A stretch of DNA of 64,000 bases, from positions 1 through 64,000 of the forward strand of contig MU863946.1 in NCBI GenBank assembly GCA_033296885.1, given 5' to 3'. Origin of the DNA: Triangularia verruculosa. Taxonomy: Eukaryota; Ascomycota; Sordariomycetes; Sordariales; Podosporaceae. Positions 53,995 through 64,000 of the stretch are shown here, piece by piece. The notes under the pieces are model-generated. The model was not told the DNA's origin. It worked only from the letters and a program-made list of their open reading frames with translations, and made no database searches. The number at the start of each line of letters is the position of its first letter. Within the stretch, counting starts at the first letter, position 1. The translations under genes and the position numbers were made by a program.

Positions 53995-56161
53995 TTAATC
54001 CCAATCATCACCGTCATCCTCATCATCTGTAACACCCTTGTCAGCATCATGGTCCCTTTACACAGGGATACCAAAGAAGAAAACTTACCACTCCGACTAA
54101 CTTTCTCCTTCCTCTTCTGCAACGCCGCCGCCAAGGCATCAGCCATACCACCGCCGCCAGCCCCAGCAGCAGCAGCAGCGCCAACTCCAGCAGGTGGCAG
54201 CCCGCTTCCGTGAGGTCCAGTATCGCTCCCACCGCCAACCTGTGCCCCGGATCGATCCCGAATTTGAGTTCTGTCCACCTTTTTGAGCGCACTGACACCA
54301 CCTGCTCCACGGATACCATCCAACAGTGCCCCACGTCCTGGACCGCCCGATGGCAGAGCCGGAGCGGGAACACTTGACGAATACCCCGAGTCGCGATTCG
54401 GAGGAGGTGGTGGGGGAGGAATACCCCCAGCCGGAGGGGGTGGTGGAGGAGGAGGGGGAGGGGGAACGCCGCCCATTCCTGGTCCTGGGGGAGGAGGAGG
54501 GGGTGGAGGGGGTGGAGGGGGTGGAGGAGCACCACCTGATGGCGGGAGTGGTGGTGCTGGAGGTGCGCTCGATGCCGGAAGGGGAGGGGGGGGCGGCGCG
54601 TGTGCTGAGGGAAGAGGGGGAGGAGGGGGAGCATGCGATGAAGGCAAAGGAGGCGGCGGTGGCGCATTCGAAGCTGGCAGTGGTGGAGGAGGCGGCGCAT
54701 TGGACGATGGCAGGGGAGGAGCTGGGCTTCTAGCCGGCAGTGAAGGAGGTGGCCGCGAGTTCATGGGTGGGAGAGGAGGTGCACCTGAGGCTGGAGCCTT
54801 GGGAGGCAGAGGCGGAGGCGGGGCATGTACAGGTGCAGCGTTTCTCGAGGGTGGAGGTGGAGGAACAGCGCCGCGACTCGGGGGAGGAGGTGGGACGTTC
54901 CGTTGACCAGCGAAGGGTGGGGGAACGGCATTCCGGTGTGCTGGCTCGCCATCCTCCATCGGTGTCTTCGGCGGCCGAGGCGGCGGTGGGGGTCCAGGAG
55001 CTGGAGGTGCCGGTACAGATCGTACCGGCTCAATGCGCGCAAACTTTCCAGCGTCTGCGATAGGCGGGGGAACGGCGAATCGGGGCCGAGAAGGAAGGGG
55101 AGGTGTGTCTTCTCGCGGCGGTGTTGGCTCGCGCTCAACCGGCGCATCCAATTTGTTGGCCGACCTTCTCGGAGCTGGAGGAGGGGGTGGGGCCACGCCT
55201 CTTCTCGGAGCCGGGGGCGCTGGAGGTGCCGGCGGAGCTTCTACCATGGGGCGCGCTGCCGGAGGAGGTGGAGGTGGTGCCCTGAGTCCGGCCCCTGACC
55301 CGTTTACCGGAGGTGGTGGTGGAGGAGGAGCCGAAGCCGGTTCACTGGCTTGGTTTGCCTGTTGCTCCTTAAGAAAATCAATGATAAAATCTTGGTTGTC
55401 CTGAATGAAGTCGTCCGTGAGACCCTGCGCCTTCAAATCGTCTCCAAAGTGCTCCCTCCATAGTGGATCGAAGGCGTCAAGGGTAGCGAAGGCAGAGGGG
55501 GCCGGCGCCAAAACAGGCGGTGCATTGTATCCGTTCACACTCCCGGATCTGTTATTTCTCGTAGAGGCAGTCGGTGCGCGAGGTGATTCGGGCGGAGTAG
55601 GGGCGGACGAGTGACGGTGACCAAAAAGGCCTCCAAGCAAACCATGATGATGCTTGTGCGGGGCAGCTTGCGCCGAGCCTCCAAACGGTGTTTTCAGTGT
55701 GGCCTTGCTGGCGTTCTTCTCCCGGTCATTCATCTTCTTCAAGAACTGTTTGGCCTCCTTCTCATCCACGAAGGACAATCCTGCGAGACATTCCTCAAGC
55801 TCAAACGTATGGAAGAAGACGCGGTCTTGGTTATAGCTCCATGTGTCGAAGATCTCTTGGTCCCAAATGACTCCTCGATTTCCGGGCTACAATGATGTCA
55901 GTTGAGCGCACAGGAGTGAACATTATGTTCACATCTTGAGGAAGTGCCTACCGAAATATCCACCATCTTCAACCAGTATGTATTACCGACTAGGTCGTTC
56001 GCCAGCACCACAGCGCCCTGAAGCCCTGTGTATGTCCATTTCGACCGATTGGGATACGCTACGTAGAGACGAGCAATAGCAACGGCGTGGATTTTGTTGG
56101 TTTGTTTGGGAACATGGCGCTTGACAGTTTCCTTGTCGTCGTCATTCAAGATTGAGGGCAT
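53995..56161 (-). CDS. LAS17: WASP homologue Las17 (WH1, proline-rich, WH2, acidic)
   Basis: Model: complement of join 53995..54026, 54089..55886, 55952..56161, giving 679 residues. The N-terminal WH1/EVH1 domain (~1-120) includes HAVAIARLYVAYPNRSKWTY, GNTYWLKMVD, GVIWDQEIFDTWSYNQD and FFHTFELEECLAGLSF. A helical segment (~225-265, FDPLWREHFGDDLKAQGLTD) follows, then about 300 residues of poly-Pro repeats for SH3 and profilin partners. A WH2-like region near the end (GRGALLDGIRGAGG and MADALAAALQKRKEKV) precedes an acidic tip, DDEDDGDDWD, reached only by splicing the last 62-nt intron to the acceptor at 54027. The tip activates Arp2/3 for actin assembly at endocytic sites. No CRIB motif is seen, as in yeast Las17. 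Confidence 0.93.
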
Positions 56162-57152
56162 CGCGGGGGAAAAGGGGGAGGTAGAGGTTTGGTGGTGGTA
56201 GTTGACTTCTCGCGGTCGCGGTACTCGGTTTGCTAGTAGTTCGAATAGATAATCTGATAATTACTGTCTTTCTGGACTCGTAAACAGCAGCATACGATGT
56301 TGCAGGCACCGGCCGTTTCTCTTGGTTGGTGGTTTGGTCGGTGACTGATAGCCTGATGGACACAGCGAGGCGCTAATAAGGCACACCCAGAAACTCGGCG
56401 CTACCGTCTTGTGCGCAGCAGAGGGGGCCGTTGTCGTCAGCGAGTACGCAGCACTGAGAGCGAGATGCTGGTGCGGGTGCAGTAGCTGTTCGTTGTGCGG
56501 ATTGGCGCCCACAGAGTGCAAAACAATGGCGAGGTGGAGGGCGGAAACGTCGGCTGGTAGTGATGATTCTGGAAAGGCTGAAGCTGGCTGGGGGGGTTTC
56601 ATTAAACGTTTGCTTGCATCACCAAGCTGCTGATTCAGGGAACCCTTGCAGATATTCAGCAGCCTCCTCTCTGAGTGGAATGGCACGGCACTGCGGGTCA
56701 GCCACAGTTAAAGAGGGGAACGGGCAGGGCATAAGATTAGACACCGCCACAGCTACCCAACAACTGCCCAGACGAGGTCTTTGACGCCGCCTTTATGCAT
56801 TTGAGAGAACAAATTTCAACTCTCCTACTTATTTTCCATACGGTCAAACGACCTTCCAAATGGGTAGTTTGAAGCTCACCTGTTGGTTGGGACCTAGCTT
56901 CCTTCATAAGCAAATCACCCCACACCCTTTGCTCATTACCAGCAGGCCGGGTTCCCTGCTAATAATTCTACACAAGGCTCTCCACATTCAAAACTTGATA
57001 TTGCAGAACACAGATCAGACAGTTTGGGTCATTGAAAGTTCATGGAATTCGCCATTAAAACTAATACACGCATAGTAATACAGCCCGTTCAAAAATCCCT
57101 CTAAAAGCCGGCCATGGAGAATAAACTAGGAAGACGGCGGTCTAAAGTCCAT
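56162..57152. other. Intergenic region upstream of LAS17
   Basis: About 1 kb holding the LAS17 promoter and the 3' end of the next minus-strand gene. ORFs on both strands are short and unsupported. Confidence 0.45.
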
Positions 57153-57424
57153 CTACTTGTTGAGGTCCTTTGCCTTCTCATGACGCTCCTCCTTGGTTCC
57201 CTCCTCCTGGGCGTTGAACTTGTCGCTGATGACGGGCCCTGGGTTCGCGGAGTGAGCCTGTAGGACCTTCTTGGTCTCCTCGGAGAGCTTCTGGAAAGTG
57301 CCCTTCGCTGCAGGTCAGTCTCCTGTTTTCTCTGGGCAGGTCAGTCTCACTAGGGTGTGCGTACCTTATCCTGCTCCTGCTCATCGATGGGCTGGATGGA
57401 GAACTTCTTGTTGGACTCGGACAT
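57153..57424 (-). CDS. Small conserved-looking protein, 69 residues
   Basis: Model: complement of join 57153..57302, 57365..57424. The product starts MSESNKKFSIQPIDEQEQDK, continues KLSEETKKVLQAHSANPGP and ends in the Lys/Glu-rich EERHEKAKDLNK. It is soluble, highly charged, and probably helical or disordered, with no cysteine. I do not recognise the family. The intron (57303..57364) must end at CGAAG; the nearer CTGCAG acceptor breaks the frame. The intron contains a 13-base direct repeat (57310-57322 and 57336-57348) that duplicates the CTGAC branch-like site. The gene shares a promoter region with RAD1. Confidence 0.7.
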
Positions 57425-57950
57425 GGTGACTGATGGTATGTGTAGGTGACGTGCAGTTGATGTCGCAGAGAGCAGGGGTGTGTAAGTGGGGCAGGGGTTC
57501 TTGAGTATTGCTGAAGTTGATATCTTTCTCGAGATCGTTTTCTTTTGTGTGACTTGAAAGAAAAAGAAGGAAGAGAAGTACGAGCAGGAGCAGTTCCTTG
57601 ACTTGCCTTTTAAGGAGATTTCTTTGGACTTGGTAACACTTGGTTCTGAGCTGATGAATGACGATGACGTCGAGGTCACGGGTTGGAGCGGCCTTTGGCG
57701 GGCGTCTTTGGGGCGCGGTCCGCTATGAGTTAGTGCCCAGTTGAGCGATATCCCTACGGGGGTACCCGTACTAACAACGGCCTGGGGCTTTGTGTTACCA
57801 ACCACCTCCCGCTCACCATTCCTCTCATCCACACCTTGATGCATGACAGTTCACCTTGTGGTACCATTTTGGTGGTCAACGACGATGTTGTTTGAAGCGG
57901 TGTGAGAGGAATCTGAGAGCAAAAGCAGCAAGTCAGTAACCACGCCCCGC
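57425..57950. other. Divergent promoter region, small protein / RAD1
   Basis: About 530 bases between two start codons on opposite strands. No independent ORF is supported. Confidence 0.5.
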
Positions 57951-60847
57951 ATGGAGACTGCCAGCAACCCCCAGCCTGTGCAGCCTGTGAAGCTCTCACT
58001 GCCTTTAGTGCGTCTCTCCTATGCTGCCTCCACCGCTGTTTGCTAACCCCTCTCTTCATGCGCCAGGTATACCAGCAGAAGCTGTTTGAGGAACTTCGCA
58101 AGGAAGATGAGCTCGTCGTTTTGGCCCGGGGCCTCGGTCTCATGCGCCTCATCACGAACCTGCTTCACTCTTATGATGCTGCGGGAAACAACCTGATAGT
58201 CGTCGTGAATGCTGAAGACCGGGAAAATGCCTGGATCGGTGAGGCTCTCGCTGAACATGCCGCCATCAGTATGTCACCGAAAGCGAGGGGCCTCACCGTG
58301 GTCAACACCGATTACACGAGTGTAGGCGCCCGTGAGAAGATGTATGCCGGCGGTGGCATTTTCAGCGTCACTTCACGCATCTTGGTTGTCGACATGTTGA
58401 CCGGTCTTTTGAATCCGGAAACCATCACCGGCATGATCGTTCTCCATGCCGACAAGGCTGTTGCTACGTCTTTGGAGGCCTTCATCATTAGGATATACCG
58501 CCAAAAGAACAAGGCTGGCTTCCTAAAAGCGTTCTCCGATAACCCGGACCCTTTCACAACCGGCTTTTCACCCTTGGCTACCATGATGAGGAATTTGTTT
58601 CTACGGAAAGCGTCTTTGTGGCCACGCTTTCATGTGCACGTCGCACAGGCACTCGAGGGCAAGAAGAAGGCCGAGGTAATCGAGCTGGAGATCCCCATGA
58701 CCAATGCGATGCGCGAGATTCAAGTTGCCATAATGGAATGTGTAGAAGTCAGCATTCATGAGTTGAAGAAGGGCAACACAGGGCTGGAAATGGACGACTG
58801 GAACCTCGACAGTGCCCTTCTCAAGAATTTCGACGTTCTTGTTCGCAGGCAGCTTGACCCAAACTGGCACAGGGTCAGCTTGAAAACAAAGCAAATCGTG
58901 GGCGACTTGACTGTTCTTAGGGGCATGTTGCAATCGGTCTTGGCTCTTGATGCAGTCTCCTTCCTGCAACAACTGGACACCATCCACGCCGCCCACTCGC
59001 CACCACCTGGATCAACAAGACAAACACAATCTCCGTGGCTCTTCCTTGATGCCGCTCAAACAATCTTCGATACTGCTAAAAAGAGAGTGTATGCCAGTGC
59101 CCAGAAAGCTCGCCCAGATTCCAATATTGATTCTCTACAACCTGTCCTAGAAGAGCAGCCGAAATGGGCGGTCTTGGCCGATGTGCTGGAGGAGATTGAC
59201 CATGATCTCTATTTTGAGCAGCAAGTCCGTGATGATTCCAACGGCACAATCCTAATCATGTGTTCAGACACAAACACATGTCGCCAGCTCCGCGATTATC
59301 TACAGACCATGCACGTCAAGCCAAGGACAGGGCAACGTATTGAACAGGTCTACGATCCGGAGGAAGACAAACCATCGGCTGCCTACATGATGCGCAAAAA
59401 GCTGCGCAATTACCTCAAGTGGAAAAGGGAGTTTGCTCAAATCAGCGCCACGTTATTCGCGGAGAATCAGAAAGCATTGAGTGGTGCTGTTGACCCCCGT
59501 GTCGCGCAGTCCAAGAGCCGAGCCCCTTCCAACAAGCGACGTAGGGTCCGTGGCGGAGGAGCCGTCGGGTCTGGTTCCAGCCGCCTTGAGAACGGCAGCA
59601 TTCCCCAGTACTTTGAGAAGCCGAGCGAGGTAGCTGAGCTCATGGGACAAATCGAAATCACCGAAGAAGAAGCCAAACAAAAAGACGATCTCACTATCGC
59701 CGACCCCCTCGAGGACATGGAAGACTACTATCAGCTCTATGACATGCAAGACCTCGTCGTCATCCACGCCTACGAAGGTGATCTGGACGAGCACGTCCTC
59801 GAAGAAGTCAAGCCAAAATACATCATCATGTATGAGCCCGATGCCTCCTTCATCCGCCGAGTAGAGGTCTACCGATCTAGCCACAACGACCGAAACGTCA
59901 GAGTCTACTTCCTTTACTACGGCGGCTCAGTCGAAGAGCAGCGCTACCTCTCCACCGTCCGCCGCGAAAAGGATAACTTTACTAGGCTGATCAAAGAGCG
60001 TGCGTCAATGTCCCTCGTCATGACGGTCGACACCTCCACCGAGGACCCCCAAGAGGCCTTCCTACGAACGATCAACACCCGCATCGCAGGCGGCGGTAAA
60101 GTCTCCGCCACCGCCGAGCCCCCCCGTGTCGTCGTCGACGTTCGAGAATTCCGCTCTTCCCTGCCCTCCCTCCTCCACGGGAAATCAATGATCATCGTCC
60201 CCTGCATGCTCACGGTTGGAGATTACATCCTCTCCCCCAACATCTGCATCGAGCGAAAATCCGTCTCGGATCTCATCTCATCCTTCTCCAACGGCCGCCT
60301 CTACTCCCAATGCGAGACCATGTTCCAGCATTATCAGAGCCCCATGCTCCTCATCGAGTTTGACCAAAACAAGTCCTTCACGTTGGAGCCCTTTGCCGAC
60401 TTGTCGGGCAGCCTCTCTTCTCTCAACTCGGCCAACGCAGGGCAGAATGATCTCCAGTCCAAGATCGTTTTGCTCACTCTAGCGTTCCCAAGGCTGAGGA
60501 TAATCTGGAGCTCGAGCCCGTACGAGACGGCAGAGATTTTCGAGCGGTTGAAGTCGCAGGAGAAGGAGCCGGATCCGATTGCGGCGGTGAGGGCGGGGTT
60601 GAATGGGGATGATATTGAAGGGAGTCAGGCAGGGGAGGGGGCGGTGTTCAATCCCGAGCCGGGGGAGATGTTGGCTGCTGTACCGGGGGTGACGGTGAAG
60701 AATATTGGGAACATCACGACCAAGATGGAGAATATAAAGGAAGTTGCGAATGCGACGGTGGAAGAGCTGAGCGAGCTTGTGGGGAGGGAGGCTGGGAGGC
60801 AGATAGAGGGCTTTTTTAGGAAGGATCTTTTGGAGGGCGATGACTAG
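57951..60847 (+). CDS. RAD1: XPF/RAD1 structure-specific endonuclease subunit
   Basis: Model: join 57951..58007, 58067..60847, giving 945 residues. The first exon supplies METASNPQPVQPVKLSLPL, and the second continues VYQQKLFEEL and ELVVLARGLGLMRLITNLLH, the start of the degenerate SF2 helicase-like half. The nuclease motif ERKSVSDLI lies near residue 747, preceded by VVVDVREFRSSLP and VGDYILSP, and followed by LIEFDQNKSF. The C-terminal tandem HhH (LAAVPGVTVKNIGNIT, VEELSELVGREAGRQI) mediates pairing with ERCC1/Rad10. The enzyme cuts 5' of lesions in nucleotide excision repair and acts in crosslink repair and single-strand annealing. Length is normal. Confidence 0.95.
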
Positions 60848-61341
60848 ACTCGAAGATAGTGTAGATATTTGTTGATTGTGTGACGAAATAGATGAAACAA
60901 GAAGTGTGTTTAACCTTGTAATTGAATCCATTGCTTCAGCTGCAAGTTATATTTCCATAGAATAGCAAGAGACATGGATAATTCGATGGAAGACTTTCAC
61001 GAAGGTGATGGCAGTGTCAAATAGTATGAAAAAGAAGATATATTCCTTGTGGGGAGTTATCTAACTCGAAAACAAACCCAATGCCACTCCCTTCCCTTCC
61101 TTCGCACCTCCCCTCCTGACTCCTCCCACGTCTTGGATATCGCAAAAACGTAGTCTGGGTATTTGGGTATCTTTGATCATTATCCTCCGCGCAAAACACT
61201 CCATCGCTTAAACCTGCCCTGCTAAAGCCAAACACAAAAGCAAAAGAAGAAACCGATTTCATATCCTTCATTCATGGCACAAAAGAGAACTGCTGAAAGT
61301 CGGTAGTAGACGCGGTGTTACCTACTACTGCTGCTTAAACT
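60848..61341. other. Convergent 3' intergenic region
   Basis: This lies between RAD1 (+) and the small hydrophobic protein (-). It shows A/T-rich 3' sequence and no supported ORF. Confidence 0.5.
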
Positions 61342-61658
61342 TTAGATGGCAGCAGTGGTACCGTGTCTCCGTCTCCCGAATCCTCTTCTCCGGCCAGTCG
61401 TGGTACCGCCGGTGCGGCGATGACGACCGCCGCAGGTGTTGCAGGTGAGGAAGCCGACGATGATGCCGAGGAAGTTGATGATACCGTTTACGATGGCCAT
61501 GATGATGTTGCCGATGCCGTTGATGACGGCCATGATGGTGCGGCCGATGGTGCGGAGGGCACTCTGGATCTATTTTTTTTTCGCGCTCAGTTAGGACAAC
61601 ATTCTTGGTGATGGTCGGAGAGATGGGAGGAACATACGCAAGAGACGACAGCGCCCAT
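61342..61658 (-). CDS. Small hydrophobic protein with Arg/Gly-rich tail, 82 residues
   Basis: Model: complement of join 61342..61569, 61638..61658. A 21-nt first exon gives MGAVVSC, and the second continues IQSALRTIGRTIMAVINGIG. The N-terminal Met-Gly start with a nearby Cys would suit myristoylation and palmitoylation. A hydrophobic region at ~20-48 is built of two related units (AVINGIGNI and AIVNGIINF). A CNTCGG dipeptide cluster and an Arg/Gly/Thr-rich tail (TTTGRRRGFGRRRHG) follow. I recall similar small proteins in other filamentous fungi but no assigned function. The size and the tiny first exon mean it is easily missed by gene finders. Confidence 0.7.
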
Positions 61659-62967
61659 TTTGTCTTGTGTAAGTTTTATGTGGGTGGTTGATGGAGAGTG
61701 GGTTGTTTGTTTTGTGGATAAGAGTGTTGTGTTTGTAGTCGCAGGCAAATACTTTGAGTATTTGTTGATATTTTGTTGATGTTGATGATGGAGAAAAAGA
61801 ACAACCGGTGGGAAAGGTTGTGCGGGACAGGTAGTTAATATATCAATTTTGTCGTCTTTCTTTGACGTTTTCTAGCAACTACTACATACGTCTTTCCCAG
61901 TGCCCAATAACCTGTTCCTGTTTTCTTGTTCGCTCCTGCCTCCCTCTGCAAACTGGCTGGCTGGCTGGACTGGCCCTGCTGCCGCCGTCATCGTCACTGG
62001 TCAACTGGCCCAAGGCGGGTTGAGGAATGTGACGTCACTTGGCGTAGCTTTTTTGTTCTACCCGACCATCACCCCTTGTCGTCGATCAATCAATCAGTCA
62101 GAATGTTACTTTCGGCGTTTGCGAAAAGGGGAAAAAATTCATCATCAGATGGCATTTTTTCCTTTTCGGGATGGCGAGTTTGAGATGACGCTCCGTTGGG
62201 TTATCCATGCCAGCCATCTACAGTATCTGGTCTAGTTTTCTCGCAAACGCCTGGCCAGCCGCAGCATGAATTCAAGCTCTATCAACGGGGGAGTGTGCTT
62301 GCCAGCCAGCTCCGTGTGAACAACTGAATCCCCCGATGTTTGTGATCGCGATCAGTTGCTGCTGTATCGGAAGATATGGCTCCTCATCTTCCTGTCTACC
62401 CCCTCGGAGAATGACTTCACACGTCACTTACATTATGTACACAATGCCCTTCCGAACTGTGGCTTAAACGCATTCTGATTAGACGGATGTTGAAGGCGAC
62501 GCTTGCGCACCGCGAGCGTGGCCGTCTCCCCAAAGTGGATACTGACGTCATGGACATCCTCCATGAGCCTGTCTCAGATATGACCTGTGCTCCTTCCCGC
62601 CGTTCTTGGCACTCCTCGGCAGCATGCACGCTTCTGACAGTTCTCCTTGGCGGGTTCCATCGGCTGGATTCAGGGTCTGGCGGGAGGGGACGAGAACATC
62701 AAGCAATTGTTCAGGCTGGGCAATGATATCACGGGACCCTTGACTAGGTCAAGGTCTGGGCAAGCCTCTTAGGTAACAATTTGCATGTTTGAATTAGTGT
62801 ACACGTCCCCAAGTTTGTTGACCTGGGTACGACATCATCAACGGCTACATCTCTACCTCTTCCAACTGGCTACCGAGACCATGCAGATAGCGTCATGTCC
62901 TATGTATAGTAAAGCGAACGACCGCAACTGAAATCCTGGGCATCAAATCGTCTCTCGGTCTGGCGTC
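61659..62967. other. Intergenic region
   Basis: About 1.3 kb upstream of the small hydrophobic protein and downstream of SMC5. It contains a short CTGG tandem tract near 61954-61970. Other ORFs are short and unsupported. Confidence 0.45.
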
Positions 62968-64000
62968 TCAAAACGCTCCATGGCCAGCTGCCTCGGCCTT
63001 CAGTCGCTTCTGTATCTGTACAAACTTGGAAAAATTCATCTTCGTTGTGCCCTCTGGATCCACCCGCTCTCCACTGATGATAACATGTACCTTCATCCGA
63101 GGATCATATCGGAGGCCCGATAGCAACTTAGGCGTGATGAGGAAATACTGACTTGTATGCTCCCGACAAGCAACCTCCACCATTCTCTCGTGAACCATAC
63201 GCTCGTTGCGCGGGTCCATACCCTGGTTGATCTCGTCCACCACCCGGAAGGGCGCCTGAGCCAAGGCCTGAAGAGCCATCAGATAGAAAATGGTCGAAAC
63301 GGCACGTTCACCACCTGACTGTCTGTGCTGGTCCAGCCGTTGAAGTGTCTCGCCCTGGCGAAACTTGACCCTAATATCAATAGCCCACTTGTCGAAGTCC
63401 TCGTCCTTGTGAACACCAACCTCGCCGGCACAGGTAATCTGCTCAAAATTGTAGCTAAAGGCATCGTTAATCTGCCCGACGAGCTGGTCCAAGCGAGGCT
63501 CCCATTGACTCTTAATCTCTTCGATTTGGGCGTTAATTTCGGCCAGCTTCGCCTCCTGGTTCTCTTGGGCGTTGCGGTGTTGTTCGATCTTCTGGGCATA
63601 GCGCTCGTACTCTTCCAGCGCCTGCGGGTTGCCTGCTTCGATCATTTCCAACTTGGCCTGTTCTGCACCGACGAGGGCCTCAAACTCGGCGACTGTTTTA
63701 CCCCGAGCAGCCGTCGTCATCTCCTCTCTGTTCTCCTCAGTCAGGAACTCGGCCGCCTCGGTACTGGCTTTTGTGGCAGTCTTTTTAAACTCCTCGACGT
63801 CCTTGACAGCTTGGGCCACCTTCGCTTTCTCTCCCTCGAGCCTGGTCGTGATCTCAGCGTTCTTATCTTTGAGAGACACGACATCAGAGTCGGCCTCGAG
63901 TTCCCAAACTTGAGCTTCGAGCAGTTTTTGTCGAGCTGTTCGGATTCCACCCAGGGTGTCATGATGTTTGATGACGGCCTTGGACAGCTCTATGGTGGCC
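62968..64000 (-). CDS. SMC5: SMC5 (C-terminal part; cut by window edge)
   Basis: The frame is open from the TGA at 62968 to the right edge, so this is the last ~344 residues of a protein of usual length about 1,100. It shows the end of the coiled coil (charged heptads such as LEEYERYAQKIEQHRNAQEN), then the ABC signature DQHRQSGGERAVSTIFYLMA and Walker B FRVVDEINQGMDPRNERMVH. The Asn-Gln-Gly-Met after the Walker B Glu is typical of Smc5. It ends in FSKFVQIQKRLKAEAAG. SMC5 with SMC6 and Nse subunits forms a complex for recombination repair and replication stress. No intron is seen in this part. Confidence 0.93.
   Translation of the reverse strand, partial: ATIELSKAVIKHHDTLGGIRTARQKLLEAQVWELEADSDVVSLKDKNAEITTRLEGEKAKVAQAVKDVEEFKKTATKASTEAAEFLTEENREEMTTAARGKTVAEFEALVGAEQAKLEMIEAGNPQALEEYERYAQKIEQHRNAQENQEAKLAEINAQIEEIKSQWEPRLDQLVGQINDAFSYNFEQITCAGEVGVHKDEDFDKWAIDIRVKFRQGETLQRLDQHRQSGGERAVSTIFYLMALQALAQAPFRVVDEINQGMDPRNERMVHERMVEVACREHTSQYFLITPKLLSGLRYDPRMKVHVIISGERVDPEGTTKMNFSKFVQIQKRLKAEAAGHGAF

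Noticed and set aside
54283..54906. 207-codon glycine-rich plus-strand ORF
   Set aside because: Antisense image of the poly-proline region of the WASP homologue.
1..64000. CRISPR array, rRNA or bacterial operon features
   Set aside because: Spliced eukaryotic genes throughout; the only regular repeats are the minisatellite and short palindromes, which lack spacer structure.

Overview
The window is nuclear DNA from a filamentous ascomycete, most likely Sordariomycetes (Sordariales-like). Three things point there. Protein genes carry short introns (about 50-110 nt) with GT..AG ends and CTGAC/CTAAC-type branch sites. A RID/Masc1-type cytosine methyltransferase is present, a family limited to fungi that have or had RIP or MIP. 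Gene content (ATG29, IVY1, NUP53, CHS5, a WASP/Las17 homologue, EAF, SEN1, XPF/RAD1, SMC5) is that of a Pezizomycotina chromosome arm. Gene density is about one per 2.5-3 kb, except for a poor stretch between about 13.3 and 21 kb. I resolved exon structures by hand. Each multi-exon model given closes in frame across its joins.

Layout. 0-13.3 kb: a 71-base C homopolymer at the left edge, an MFS drug/toxin efflux-type transporter, a LigB-type extradiol dioxygenase with an N-terminal membrane anchor, acyl-protein thioesterase, an IVY1-like vacuolar BAR protein, nucleoporin NUP53 and the autophagy scaffold ATG29. 13.3-21 kb: gene-poor, with a degenerate minisatellite, a repeated GCGC-containing palindromic element, strong hairpins and one uncertain single-pass membrane protein gene. 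21-35 kb: a GH76 (DFG5/DCW1 family) cell-wall mannosidase with a transmembrane segment and long tail, an EAF transcription factor, then RID cytosine methyltransferase facing a HhH-GPD DNA glycosylase across about 3 kb. 35.5-46.4 kb: SEN1 helicase and a large disordered protein. 47.5-57.4 kb: hypothetical proteins, an SDR, exomer subunit CHS5, eIF1A, the WASP homologue and a 69-residue protein. 57.9-64 kb: XPF/RAD1 nuclease, a small hydrophobic protein and the C-terminal part of SMC5, cut by the right edge.

Working together. Most genes are housekeeping and independent. The pairing most worth following is RID (a putative de novo cytosine-5 methyltransferase required for RIP in Neurospora) head to head with a base-excision glycosylase of the endonuclease III fold. 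This is a possible write/repair couple, but the sequence gives proximity only. The right two-thirds of the window is also rich in genome-maintenance genes (glycosylase, SEN1, XPF/RAD1, SMC5). No rRNA, tRNA, CRISPR array or recognisable transposon was found.
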